Positions 8,515 through 16,020 of a stretch of DNA of 36,564 bases are shown in pieces; within the stretch, counting starts at the first letter, position 1, and each line of letters opens with the position of its first letter. The stretch lies in the NCBI GenBank assembly GCA_016870855.1, contig VGAF01000003.1, positions 1 to 36,564 of the forward strand. The letters are read 5' to 3'. The notes beneath the pieces were generated by a model that ran no database searches, was not told where the DNA came from, and saw nothing but the letters and a program-made list of their open reading frames with translations. Both the position numbers and the translations under genes were made by a program. This DNA is from Actinomycetota bacterium (GTDB lineage Bacteria; Actinomycetota; Actinomycetes; Nanopelagicales; Nanopelagicaceae).

Positions 8515-9351
8515 TTAGAGAAATACTCCAACAACTAGCGCGATTGAGTAGAGGCTTAGGTAAGTGATGGAACCGTGGAAGATCGGGCCAGAATTCTTAT
8601 CTGGGTCGCGTAATTGGTAGGCAAATCCAATTCCAAGTATCGCCGTTACTACGTAGGTCCAGCTTGAAAGTCCGGCGGAGTAGAGCGTTAAGAATGAAGT
8701 GATGATCATGGCGATGGTGTGAAACCACATCTGCTGGGTTACTTTTCTTATTGGCGCAACCACAGGAAGCATCGGGATTCCGGCGGCTTCATAATCATCT
8801 TTGTACTTGATGGCAAGGGCCCAAAAGTGAGGTGGCGTCCAGAAGAAAATAACCATAAAGAACCAGAACGCCGTCCACGAAAGTGTTTCAGTCACCGCCG
8901 CCCAGCCGATAAGAACGGGTAAGCATCCAGCAATTCCGCCCCAAACTATGTTCTGAGAGGTACGGCGCTTTAGCTCAACGGTGTATCCAAAGACATAGAA
9001 AGCGATTGCGCTTACGGTCAAACCAGTCGCAAGTGGATTAGTAAATACCCAGAAAATCGCAAGTGAAATTGCGCTTATTACAAATGCAAAGGTAAGTGCT
9101 TGGGTTTCGGTCACTTGTTCATTGACAATCGGACGCTTTGAGGTTCGCTCCATCATCTTGTCGATATCACTTTCAATCACCATGTTAAATGCATTTGCCG
9201 CCCCGGCGGCAAGAGTTCCGCCGATAAGAGTTGCGAAAGTTATATCAAGTGGTGGAACTCCATTCGCAGCAAGGAAGAGAGCTGGCAGAGTTGTAACAAG
9301 TAAAAGCTCTACAACCCGTAATTTCATTAGGGCGATGTAGGGCGAAATCAT
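8515..9351 (-). CDS. ctaB: Protoheme IX farnesyltransferase
   Basis: The 278-residue membrane protein is a UbiA-superfamily prenyltransferase that makes heme O for terminal oxidases. The first Asp-rich site is in NMVIESDIDKMMERT (about 57-70) followed by SKRPI. The second conserved site is YKDDYEAAGIPMLPVV. Several hydrophobic segments span the length, including the N-terminal VELLLVTTLPALFLA. The start ATG at 9351 has a TAACCT -10 box ending six bases away, so the mRNA is probably leaderless. The gene is also called cyoE. No other cytochrome oxidase gene is in the window. Confidence 0.95.
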   Translation of the reverse strand: MISPYIALMKLRVVELLLVTTLPALFLAANGVPPLDITFATLIGGTLAAGAANAFNMVIESDIDKMMERTSKRPIVNEQVTETQALTFAFVISAISLAIFWVFTNPLATGLTVSAIAFYVFGYTVELKRRTSQNIVWGGIAGCLPVLIGWAAVTETLSWTAFWFFMVIFFWTPPHFWALAIKYKDDYEAAGIPMLPVVAPIRKVTQQMWFHTIAMIITSFLTLYSAGLSSWTYVVTAILGIGFAYQLRDPDKNSGPIFHGSITYLSLYSIALVVGVFL

Positions 9352-9357
9352 GTGACG

Positions 9358-9363
9358 AGGTTA
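9358..9363 (-). promoter_or_regulatory. -10 box of ctaB, predicted leaderless
   Basis: TAACCT on the minus strand is separated from the ctaB ATG by exactly six bases (CGTCAC). This puts the expected transcription start on the A of the start codon. No clear -35 is visible. Confidence 0.6.
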
Positions 9364-9368
9364 CCGGG

Positions 9369-9374
9369 TAGATT
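9369..9374 (+). promoter_or_regulatory. -10 box of the beta-propeller gene, predicted leaderless
   Basis: TAGATT is followed by six bases (GAGCGG) and the GTG start at 9381. It lies five bases from the opposing ctaB -10 box within a 29-bp gap, so both promoters are packed back to back. Confidence 0.6.
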
Positions 9375-9380
9375 GAGCGG

Positions 9381-10457
9381 GTGAGGATTCGAGTTCTCTT
9401 AATCGCGTATCTGATGGTGATTGCTATCTCACCAAGTAGCGCTGAAATGCTCTCAGCAGATACAAAGATGAAACTTGCTACCACTATTACTGGTGATATC
9501 GCCCCGAAGTCAGTTCGAGCTTCAAGTAATGGCCTGGTTTCGGCGCATAACATGATGTATCGCCACTCTGTGACTGTTTATGACGGATCAGCTTTAACTC
9601 TTACAAAGACAATTCCAGATCGCGTTGATCTAAAGGCGCTTGGCTTTAAGGGTTACACCGGAACCCACCGGGGCGCACCAGTTGAGGGCGCGTTCTCACC
9701 CGATAACGCTTATCTATATGTAACTAACTATGCGATGTATGGGCCCGGTTTTAACCGTGAAGGTACCGATATCTGTAAACCGGCCGATCGATATGACCGC
9801 TCATTCTTATATCGAATCTCAACCTCCACTTGGGAAGTCGATGCTGCTTATCGAGTTGGAGTAGTTCCCAAAGTTGTTGATGTATCGCCGGATAATAAAT
9901 ATGTATTGGTATCAAATTGGTGTTCTTACGATTTATCAGTAATTTCTTTGGCGGAACAGAAAGTTGTTAAGACTATTTCAATCGGTGCTTACCCCCGTGG
10001 AATAACAATCTCAAAGGATTCTAAGTTCGCTTATGTTGCCCAGATGGGTGGTTCGGTAGTTCATAAGATCACGCTAGGAACTTGGGAACGTGAAACTTTA
10101 AACGTAGGCTCAAATCCGCGCGCGATTGTTCTCTCACCCGATGACCAAACTCTCTATGTTTCGCTAAACGCTGCTGGTCGAGTAGTTGCTTTTGACTTGA
10201 ATGAGGGAAAGGTGGTTCGCTCGGCAAAAACCGGTAACGCAGCTAGAAGCCTTGATATCTCTAAAGATGGTACAGCGCTCTATGTTGTTAACTATAAGAG
10301 CAATACTTTGGTCAAGTTAAATGCAAGCACTTTTGAAGTTATGCAAAGAATTCGCCCATGTAGCGAACCAATCGGTGTTACTTATGAACCGCTTAATAAA
10401 CGAGTCTGGGTGGCTTGTTACGGCGGAGCGATAAAAGTATTTAATGATCACCCTTAA
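9381..10457 (+). CDS. Secreted YVTN/YncE-type beta-propeller protein
   Basis: The 358-residue protein begins at GTG 9381 with a signal peptide (RVLLIAYLMVIAISPSSA). It then shows repeats of about 42 residues with the pattern xxSPDxxxxYVxN...V.D......V....G..PR.I, for example DVSPDNKYVLVSNW, TISKDSKFAYVAQM, VLSPDDQTLYVSLN and DISKDGTALYVVNY. This is the YVTN/lactonase-like seven-bladed propeller fold. The function is unknown; such proteins bind ligands or partners outside the membrane. A few cysteines suggest disulfides, which would suit the VKOR gene at the other end of the window. Its 3' end overlaps the convergent carboxypeptidase gene by 17 bases. Confidence 0.82.
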   Translation: MRIRVLLIAYLMVIAISPSSAEMLSADTKMKLATTITGDIAPKSVRASSNGLVSAHNMMYRHSVTVYDGSALTLTKTIPDRVDLKALGFKGYTGTHRGAPVEGAFSPDNAYLYVTNYAMYGPGFNREGTDICKPADRYDRSFLYRISTSTWEVDAAYRVGVVPKVVDVSPDNKYVLVSNWCSYDLSVISLAEQKVVKTISIGAYPRGITISKDSKFAYVAQMGGSVVHKITLGTWERETLNVGSNPRAIVLSPDDQTLYVSLNAAGRVVAFDLNEGKVVRSAKTGNAARSLDISKDGTALYVVNYKSNTLVKLNASTFEVMQRIRPCSEPIGVTYEPLNKRVWVACYGGAIKVFNDHP

Positions 10458-11535
10458 CAATCGCCTCCAATAACCGATCCATCGCGGCCCGGGCGCGATT
10501 TCGATATTTGAGGCTCGGCGTTATCCCATCAGCAAGAATCGCAAAGGCGTATTCCTTCTCACCGCTCTTTACATAACCAGCAAGTGTGACGCTATTACTA
10601 ACCCAACCAGTCTTGGCCCGCACATTTCCTTTTGCTTCCGGTGTGTTCTCAAAGCGCTTAACAAGTGTTCCGGTCTCGCCGGCAATTGGAAGACCCTCGT
10701 ATATTGAATTGAACTTTGCATCTCTTCTAATAGCCATAAGGACATCAACAATCATCCGCGCTGAAACCTGGTTCTTCTTAGATAGACCGCTGCCATCTCT
10801 AACTTTCAAGCCTTCGCTTGCTATACCAAGTCCAGTTAAGACATCTTTATAGGTAGCAGTTAAGCCACTTCCCGTCGTTGGATTTCCGGCCTTTCGAGCT
10901 GCAGCATCAGCTAATCGATCAGCTACGAGATTATCGCTCCATAGGGTCAGATGCTCAATCATTTTGCTAATTGGCGCTGAGGTAAGTGAAGCAATCTCAT
11001 CTTTACCTATCTCATCAGCCTGTCCGCTGCTCACCTCTATGAACTTTGCTCTTATCTTCTTATTCTTCATACCAATACTTAAGTTATAGACATCCTTTGG
11101 ATAGAGACCTTCGTAGAAAATCTTGATTCGCTTTAGATTATTGGGGTTACCTCTATTTACGAGAGTAAGTAGATTCTTATGGCCGTATTTATCGGCGATT
11201 GCGCGGCTGGTGGTTAAGAATGGATCTTTAGAACCACGAACGAGAATCTCATCTTCTTTAGCCATCTTCACAATGGAGGTAGTAAAAGTCGTATCTGCCC
11301 CCAAATTCTGAATGACAACTACTGCGGTCATTAGCTTTAACACGGAGGCCGGAATTCGCAGCGAATCTGGTTTATTCTCTGAGAGAACTTTCTTCTCGCT
11401 TTGATCCATAACTAAAAGCCCCGGTGATGCAAGCGCTGTTGCGGCGCTTCGTTTCTCAACTGTGTGCAGAGCGAGCGCGCCATCTGATGAAATTGAGAGA
11501 AAAAGCGCTAGGAAGAGGGCTAGTAGACGGCGCAC
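10441..11535 (-). CDS. dacB: D-alanyl-D-alanine carboxypeptidase / endopeptidase (peptidase S13, PBP4 type)
   Basis: This secreted penicillin-binding protein (364 aa) trims peptidoglycan stem peptides. It has a signal peptide (about 1-22), the catalytic SxxK as SVLK (64-67), the SxN triad as SDN (200-202) and KTG (307-309). At 364 residues it is shorter than typical S13 enzymes (about 450), so the accessory insert between SxxK and SxN is probably reduced. The start is GTG at 11535, with a TAATCT -10 box six bases upstream and only 22 bp to the divergent amidohydrolase start. Confidence 0.88.
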   Translation of the reverse strand: MRRLLALFLALFLSISSDGALALHTVEKRSAATALASPGLLVMDQSEKKVLSENKPDSLRIPASVLKLMTAVVVIQNLGADTTFTTSIVKMAKEDEILVRGSKDPFLTTSRAIADKYGHKNLLTLVNRGNPNNLKRIKIFYEGLYPKDVYNLSIGMKNKKIRAKFIEVSSGQADEIGKDEIASLTSAPISKMIEHLTLWSDNLVADRLADAAARKAGNPTTGSGLTATYKDVLTGLGIASEGLKVRDGSGLSKKNQVSARMIVDVLMAIRRDAKFNSIYEGLPIAGETGTLVKRFENTPEAKGNVRAKTGWVSNSVTLAGYVKSGEKEYAFAILADGITPSLKYRNRARAAMDRLLEAIVKGDH

Positions 11536-11541
11536 CCGGGA

Positions 11542-11547
11542 AGATTA
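11542..11547 (-). promoter_or_regulatory. -10 box of dacB, predicted leaderless
   Basis: TAATCT on the minus strand is six bases (TCCCGG) from the GTG start. It overlaps the plus-strand -10 box at 11546-11551 by two bases, so the two promoters probably cannot be opened at once. Confidence 0.6.
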
Positions 11548-11551
11548 CTAT
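11546..11551 (+). promoter_or_regulatory. -10 box of the HDAC-like gene, predicted leaderless
   Basis: TACTAT is followed by six bases (CGGCAC) and ATG 11558. This spacing decides the start over the farther upstream in-frame ATG at 11462, which lies inside dacB. Confidence 0.6.
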
Positions 11552-11557
11552 CGGCAC

Positions 11558-12661
11558 ATGGCAACGGGTATGAATACTGGTTATGTTTACCACGAGATAT
11601 TTGGCTGGCATGACACAGGAACTTATGTGGGAGATATGCCATCTGATCCCGGTGCTGGTTTGCAACCGTATCGAAACTATGAACACGCTGAGACTAAGAA
11701 GAGAATCCATGAGTTAGTAGTTGTCTCCGGTCTAATTGATGAGCTAACGCGGATTGCGCCACGAAAAGCAACCGAAAATGAATTAGCAACAGTTCATACT
11801 AAAGAGCACATTGAGCGGATAAAGAAGGAGAGCGCTACTCGCTTAGGTGGTGATGGTGGCGATCTAACAACTCCATTTGCGCGTGGTGGCTATGAAATTG
11901 CGGCTCTGGCTGCGGGTGGAGCAATTGAACTATTTGATGCCGTGCTCTCTGGCCAAGTAAAGAATGGCTACGCACTCACTCGACCGCCAGGACATCATGC
12001 AGTGCGCGAACGTGGAATGGGTTACTGCATCTTCTCTAATCTTGCTGTGGCTATTGGAGTTGCTAAGAAATTAAATCCTTCGCTTCGGGTTGTAGCGGTG
12101 GATTGGGATGTCCATCATGGAAATGGAACTGAGTCGATATTTATTGACGATAAAGATGTTTTGACTATCTCGCTACATCAAGATCGCCTTTATCCGCATG
12201 ACACTGGAGATATTGATGTCGTTGGCGTTGGTACAAATATAAATATCCCACTTCCAGCCGGAACTGGTGTTGGTGGTTATTACTACGCCTTTGATGAAGT
12301 GGTAGTTCCTGCAATTAGAAAGTTTAAGCCGGACATTGTTGTGGTGGCATCGGGTTTTGATTCCGCTTACTTGGATCCACTTGGCCGAATGATGATTACC
12401 GCAGAGGGTTACAAGAATCTGACTCGAAAGTTAATGGATGTTGCGGAGGAAGTCTGTGGCGGTAAGTTGATGATGACTCATGAAGGTGGTTACAGCGCCA
12501 CTTACGCTCCATTCTGCGGGCTCTTTGTATTACAGGAGTTAAGTGGCGTTACTAAGTTATCTGATCCATTTGCGCATGGAAATGGCTATCCCGGACAAGA
12601 TCTCCAACCGCATCAGCGCGCAATCGTTGATAAAGCGCGGGAATTGCTAACGAACTTATGA
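11558..12661 (+). CDS. Class II histone-deacetylase-like amidohydrolase (acetylpolyamine deacetylase family)
   Basis: From ATG 11558 the protein has 367 residues. It contains TRPPGHHA with the catalytic His pair (146-147), DWDVHHGNGT with zinc ligands Asp184 and His186, SGFDSAYLDP with the third ligand Asp268, and HEGGYSA with the transition-state Tyr312. The N-terminus (TGYVYHEIFGWHDTG) is that of the bacterial class II HDAC/HDAH group. Members remove acetyl groups from small amines such as acetylpolyamines, or from acyl-lysine; the substrate here is not known. It overlaps the downstream methyltransferase by four bases. The polyamine-type importer at 23598-27596 makes an acetylpolyamine substrate attractive but unproven. 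Confidence 0.88.
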   Translation: MATGMNTGYVYHEIFGWHDTGTYVGDMPSDPGAGLQPYRNYEHAETKKRIHELVVVSGLIDELTRIAPRKATENELATVHTKEHIERIKKESATRLGGDGGDLTTPFARGGYEIAALAAGGAIELFDAVLSGQVKNGYALTRPPGHHAVRERGMGYCIFSNLAVAIGVAKKLNPSLRVVAVDWDVHHGNGTESIFIDDKDVLTISLHQDRLYPHDTGDIDVVGVGTNINIPLPAGTGVGGYYYAFDEVVVPAIRKFKPDIVVVASGFDSAYLDPLGRMMITAEGYKNLTRKLMDVAEEVCGGKLMMTHEGGYSATYAPFCGLFVLQELSGVTKLSDPFAHGNGYPGQDLQPHQRAIVDKARELLTNL

Positions 12662-13299
12662 CCCTGCCACCCGCAGAAATCGGACCGGGTGAGTTTTATC
12701 CCGTTGTCGGCGTTGGTCCACATCCAAAACCTTGGCCAACTGGTGAGCAATACGATCCGGAGCTTCTTGAAAGCGGCGATCGTCGTAACGTCCTAGATCA
12801 TTACCGTTATTGGAGCGTGGCTGCGATCGTTGCAGATCTTGATAAGAAGCGAAATCCACTCCGGATTGCGATTGAGAATTGGCAGCACGATCTAAACATC
12901 GGTTCGATTGTTAGGACCGCAAATGCATTTAACGTTGCAAGCGTTCACATCGTCGGTAAACGAGATTGGAATCGCCGTGGCGCAATGGTTACTGATAAAT
13001 ATCTACATGTGATTCACCATCCTGATGTCGCAGACTTCAAGGCCTGGTTTGATGAGCGCGGGATTGAAATTATTGGAATTGATAATGTCGCAAGTTCTAC
13101 TTCACTTGAAAGCGCAAAATTACCTAAGGAGTGCGTTCTTCTCTTTGGACAAGAAGGTGCTGGAATGTCAGATGAAGCGGTAAGCGCTTGTTCCAGAGTC
13201 CTTGCTATTACCCAATATGGATCAACTCGATCGATGAATGCTTCGGCCGCGGGCGCAATTGCGATGTATGCGTGGGCGATGCAGCACTTATCGAAGTAA
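12658..13299 (+). CDS. SpoU/TrmH-family RNA 2'-O-methyltransferase
   Basis: The 213-residue protein carries the three SPOUT motifs: NIGSIVRTANAF, LLFGQEGAGMS and ITQYGSTRSMNASAAGA, which together form the trefoil-knot SAM site. It methylates a ribose in tRNA or rRNA; the exact target cannot be read from sequence. A family-typical short N-terminal extension precedes the domain and contains no L30e-like RNA-binding domain. It is coupled to the HDAC-like gene by an ATGA overlap and ends 12 bases inside the convergent phosphatase gene. Confidence 0.9.
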   Translation: MTLPPAEIGPGEFYPVVGVGPHPKPWPTGEQYDPELLESGDRRNVLDHYRYWSVAAIVADLDKKRNPLRIAIENWQHDLNIGSIVRTANAFNVASVHIVGKRDWNRRGAMVTDKYLHVIHHPDVADFKAWFDERGIEIIGIDNVASSTSLESAKLPKECVLLFGQEGAGMSDEAVSACSRVLAITQYGSTRSMNASAAGAIAMYAWAMQHLSK

Positions 13300-13791
13300 G
13301 GCTTCGATTAATCCATCTGTGGCGCGCTCGACCATTGTTAGGACCTCTTCAAAAGCTGAATCTGGAAGTGAGTAAGGGTCTGGGACTTCTAGAGAATCTG
13401 GATTAGTTGGATCGAATTGGCGTAGGTAAAAAATCTTCGCTTCTTCCTCATCACTTGTGACAAATTTAGAGACTTCTTGATGATTATGGTTATCCATAAC
13501 TAGTACGAGATCGGCTGAAACTAACCTCGGATAATTAAATTGTGAAGCTATATGTTCAAATCTATAACCCGCGTTCTCCCAGACTCGCTTGGATGGCGGG
13601 TTAGGTCCTTGACCAACGTGCCAATGAGAAGTTCCGGCCGAATCAACCAAGATATGTGGACTCTTTATCTTCGCCACTTTGTTATGTAGAACGGCTGCGG
13701 CCATCGGGGATCGACAGATATTGCCGTAACAGACCATGGTGATAATTAAGTTCTCGCGCCCTTTTAGAAACGAGAGATCAGGAAGCGCCAC
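13288..13791 (-). CDS. Low-molecular-weight protein-tyrosine phosphatase
   Basis: The 167-residue protein has the CX5R loop CYGNICRS (Cys21 to Arg27) right after a short N-terminal extension, and the general-acid Asp in EVPDPYSLPD near the C-terminus. This is the LMW-PTP/Wzb/PtpA family, which dephosphorylates tyrosine residues on bacterial kinases or envelope-polymer enzymes. Arginine phosphatase activity (YwlE type) is an alternative. The start is GTG 13791, which shares its G with the TAG stop of the TPR gene, so the two are translated together. Confidence 0.9.
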   Translation of the reverse strand: MALPDLSFLKGRENLIITMVCYGNICRSPMAAAVLHNKVAKIKSPHILVDSAGTSHWHVGQGPNPPSKRVWENAGYRFEHIASQFNYPRLVSADLVLVMDNHNHQEVSKFVTSDEEEAKIFYLRQFDPTNPDSLEVPDPYSLPDSAFEEVLTMVERATDGLIEALLR

Positions 13792-14729
13792 TAATCCTCG
13801 AGAATCTCAGAAACCGAAGCGATCCGACGCTCGATTTCTACCGCTTCCTCGCTCCTACCAATCGTATGGAGGATCTCAGCAATCCGCTTTTCAATCGCAA
13901 CGATAAATTCGAAATCACGCGTTTCACTCTCAGTCGCCAAATCTAAAACCCGCTCTAAGGTCGATAGACCTTCTTCTACCTCACCATTTAGGACTTGGGC
14001 TCTGCCGAGTTCAAAAGAGGCATAAGTAAGGCGGCGTTGATCATGCGCAGTTGCGAAGACATCCGCAGATTTTTGGGCGTAACGGAGCGCTTCTTCGGCA
14101 TTACCTAACTCAACGTAGCAGTGCGCAAGTTTCTGGTCGCATCTTGCAACTTGGATTACTTCATGGGCGTGCTTGAAGTAGCTGCGGGCTTCTACAAAAG
14201 TTTCAATCGCGGATTTGTACACTTTTAGTTCACGCCAAGCGCAACCAATCAAATAAAAGTCATTAGCAGCGCCAAGTTCATTTCCATCAACGAGATGTTC
14301 GCGGGCGCACTCCTCCATACACTCAATCGTCTTGGAGTATTCTTTAGATGAGTACCACCATTCACCGAGCGTGCAGGCAAGTTCGAGCGCCATCGGAGAT
14401 TTGTTTTCGCGGAGTAACTCGACCGCTTTACTCATTGCTGAAGCCGCTTCGCCCATACGCTTCAATTGATTTAAGTTGTAACCAATAGCGCTATATGCCT
14501 GGGCGAGGCCTTCCCGCGGCGCCGCATTGCCTAATTCAGAATAGATATCTCGAGCGGTCTCAGCTAGCGCGAGCGCTTCGTCATATTGGCCGCGTGCATA
14601 GATTCGTGCGCTTAATTCGTAATAAGTGCTTGCGCGATCTACGCCTTGCGTCTCAGGTATCCGTTCCCACAACATCTCTTCAGTAATGATCTCTTCATTT
14701 GTCTCATCATCGTTGTGTTCGTTACCCAA
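13791..14729 (-). CDS. Tetratricopeptide-repeat protein, function unknown
   Basis: This soluble 312-residue protein consists of about six TPR helical hairpins. Typical units are YYELSARIYARGQYDEALAL, YSAIGYNLNQLKRMGEAASA and LAHCYVELGNAEEALRYAQK. There is no signal peptide or catalytic domain. The N-terminus is very acidic. The start is TTG 14729 with AAAGGAAG just upstream; ATG codons lie downstream but would remove the acidic segment. A TAGGTT box at 14750-14755 would give a leader of about 14 bases. One-base coupling to the phosphatase gene suggests it is a partner or scaffold for it. Confidence 0.75.
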   Translation of the reverse strand: MGNEHNDDETNEEIITEEMLWERIPETQGVDRASTYYELSARIYARGQYDEALALAETARDIYSELGNAAPREGLAQAYSAIGYNLNQLKRMGEAASAMSKAVELLRENKSPMALELACTLGEWWYSSKEYSKTIECMEECAREHLVDGNELGAANDFYLIGCAWRELKVYKSAIETFVEARSYFKHAHEVIQVARCDQKLAHCYVELGNAEEALRYAQKSADVFATAHDQRRLTYASFELGRAQVLNGEVEEGLSTLERVLDLATESETRDFEFIVAIEKRIAEILHTIGRSEEAVEIERRIASVSEILED

Positions 14730-14782
14730 AGCGCTTCCTTTCTATTTCCAACCTAAGCTAACTTAAAGCAGAACCTAGCAGT

Positions 14783-14811
14783 GCGGAGTCACGAATTTCT
14801 CGCAACTCCGC
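14783..14811 (-). terminator. Stem-loop after htrA, no T-run
   Basis: GCGGAGT at 14783-14789 and ACTCCGC at 14805-14811 form a 7-bp stem about 20 bases beyond the htrA stop on the minus strand, with an inner partly paired loop. It lies between htrA and the TPR gene promoter, a suitable place for a terminator. It lacks the T-tract of a classical intrinsic terminator. Confidence 0.4.
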
Positions 14812-14831
14812 CGCTTGGTTAGCCTTCCAAA

Positions 14832-15944
14832 TCAGACTGAGTCAGCTTTGCCGAGCACGACATCAAATGTGCGCTTGCCACCATTGCCCGGCATATCAAC
14901 CGTAATCTTCACAGTATCTCCTGGGGCAAAAGAGCGGATCCGAACAATCGCGGCAACAAGATCATTGATCTTGCGACCTTCGATCTCGCGGATTACAGCG
15001 CCGGCTGGGATACCAGCTTTTGCCGCGGCTTCACCCTCAACTACTCGAAGGATCCGCGCTCCTTGGCCGGTGAAGAAGGGATCGAAGTTGATGCCGAGGA
15101 ATGGGCGTGATGATTTTCCAGTTTCGATGATCTCATCAACCACGCGCTTTGCTTGATTAATTGGAATAGAGAAACCAAGACCAATCGATCCAGTTGCACC
15201 ACCACTTAACGTTGCAATCGCAGAGTTGATTCCAACGAGCGCACCAGTTGCATCAACTAGTGGGCCGCCAGAATTTCCGGGGTTAATAGCCGCATCAGTT
15301 TGGATCGCATCGATAAATGATTCAGCGCCAGTGCTTCCCGTGGTTACTGGGCGATTTAAAGCAGAGACGATTCCGCTTGTGACAGTTCCTGATAATCCAA
15401 GTGGCGAGCCGAATGCAACGACTGGTTCACCGATTACTAACTTGTTCGAATTACCAACTTTAATCGCTCTTAAGTTTCCACGATTGATTCGCAGAACGGC
15501 GATGTCATAAGCGGTATCGCGACCAACAATTGTTGCTGCTTCCAAATCGCCGTTGTTTAGCTCTACCCGCACTGTGCCACTTTGGGCCGCGGATGAAATC
15601 ACATGGTTATTGGTGATAACAAATGAGTTGGTTCCTGTTGAACGATAAACAACTCCAGATCCAGTCCCATTGCCGGTAAGACCAGTTACCGCAATCGAAA
15701 CAACAGAAGGTGAGACCGCAGATGCAATTGTCTGAACATCAAGTGATGCACCAACTATCTCCATTAGCGTTCTTGTTTTAGTACAACTTCCATCGGTGCT
15801 TGCAAAGATGGCTTTAGTACGGTTATCAACGCAGACTTTTGTGGGTGGCGTATCGGGCGTCACGGCAACAGCTACACCGCCGGCCACAACAGCGCCCATG
15901 ACAAAACCACTCATTACCTTGGTGAATGTAGAGACTGAATTCAT
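14832..15944 (-). CDS. HtrA/DegP-type membrane-anchored serine protease with PDZ domain
   Basis: From ATG 15944 (MNSVSTFTKV) the protein has 370 residues. An N-terminal membrane anchor (about 10-30) is followed by a trypsin-like domain with His114 in TNNHVIS, Asp147 in DTAYDIAV and Ser225 in NPGNSGGPLVD. One PDZ domain follows (RPFLGINFDPFF through the DTVKITVDM strand). It degrades or refolds damaged proteins outside the membrane. The open frame extends upstream past 16020, but that part is not family-like and would overlap the divergent MFS gene. No strong Shine-Dalgarno sequence precedes the chosen ATG; AGGAAA is more than 20 bases away. Confidence 0.9.
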   Translation of the reverse strand: MNSVSTFTKVMSGFVMGAVVAGGVAVAVTPDTPPTKVCVDNRTKAIFASTDGSCTKTRTLMEIVGASLDVQTIASAVSPSVVSIAVTGLTGNGTGSGVVYRSTGTNSFVITNNHVISSAAQSGTVRVELNNGDLEAATIVGRDTAYDIAVLRINRGNLRAIKVGNSNKLVIGEPVVAFGSPLGLSGTVTSGIVSALNRPVTTGSTGAESFIDAIQTDAAINPGNSGGPLVDATGALVGINSAIATLSGGATGSIGLGFSIPINQAKRVVDEIIETGKSSRPFLGINFDPFFTGQGARILRVVEGEAAAKAGIPAGAVIREIEGRKINDLVAAIVRIRSFAPGDTVKITVDMPGNGGKRTFDVVLGKADSV

Positions 15945-15971
15945 GGGGTGGACACTTTCACTTTTTCCTGA

Positions 15972-15987
15972 GAGATTCTTTAATCTC
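15972..15987. promoter_or_regulatory. Inverted repeat between htrA and the MFS gene
   Basis: GAGATTCTTTAATCTC has perfect 6-bp arms around four bases. It lies upstream of the MFS -10 box and in the probable htrA leader, so it could be an operator or an RNA hairpin. Confidence 0.35.
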
Positions 15988-16005
15988 AATTCAACCTTTG
16001 CTGGG

Positions 16006-16011
16006 TAGGCT
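16006..16011 (+). promoter_or_regulatory. Possible -10 box of the MFS gene
   Basis: TAGGCT is followed by nine bases and ATG 16021, implying a leader of only two or three bases. The spacing differs from the six-base pattern seen elsewhere, so this is less certain. Confidence 0.4.
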
Positions 16012-16020
16012 TCGCAACTT

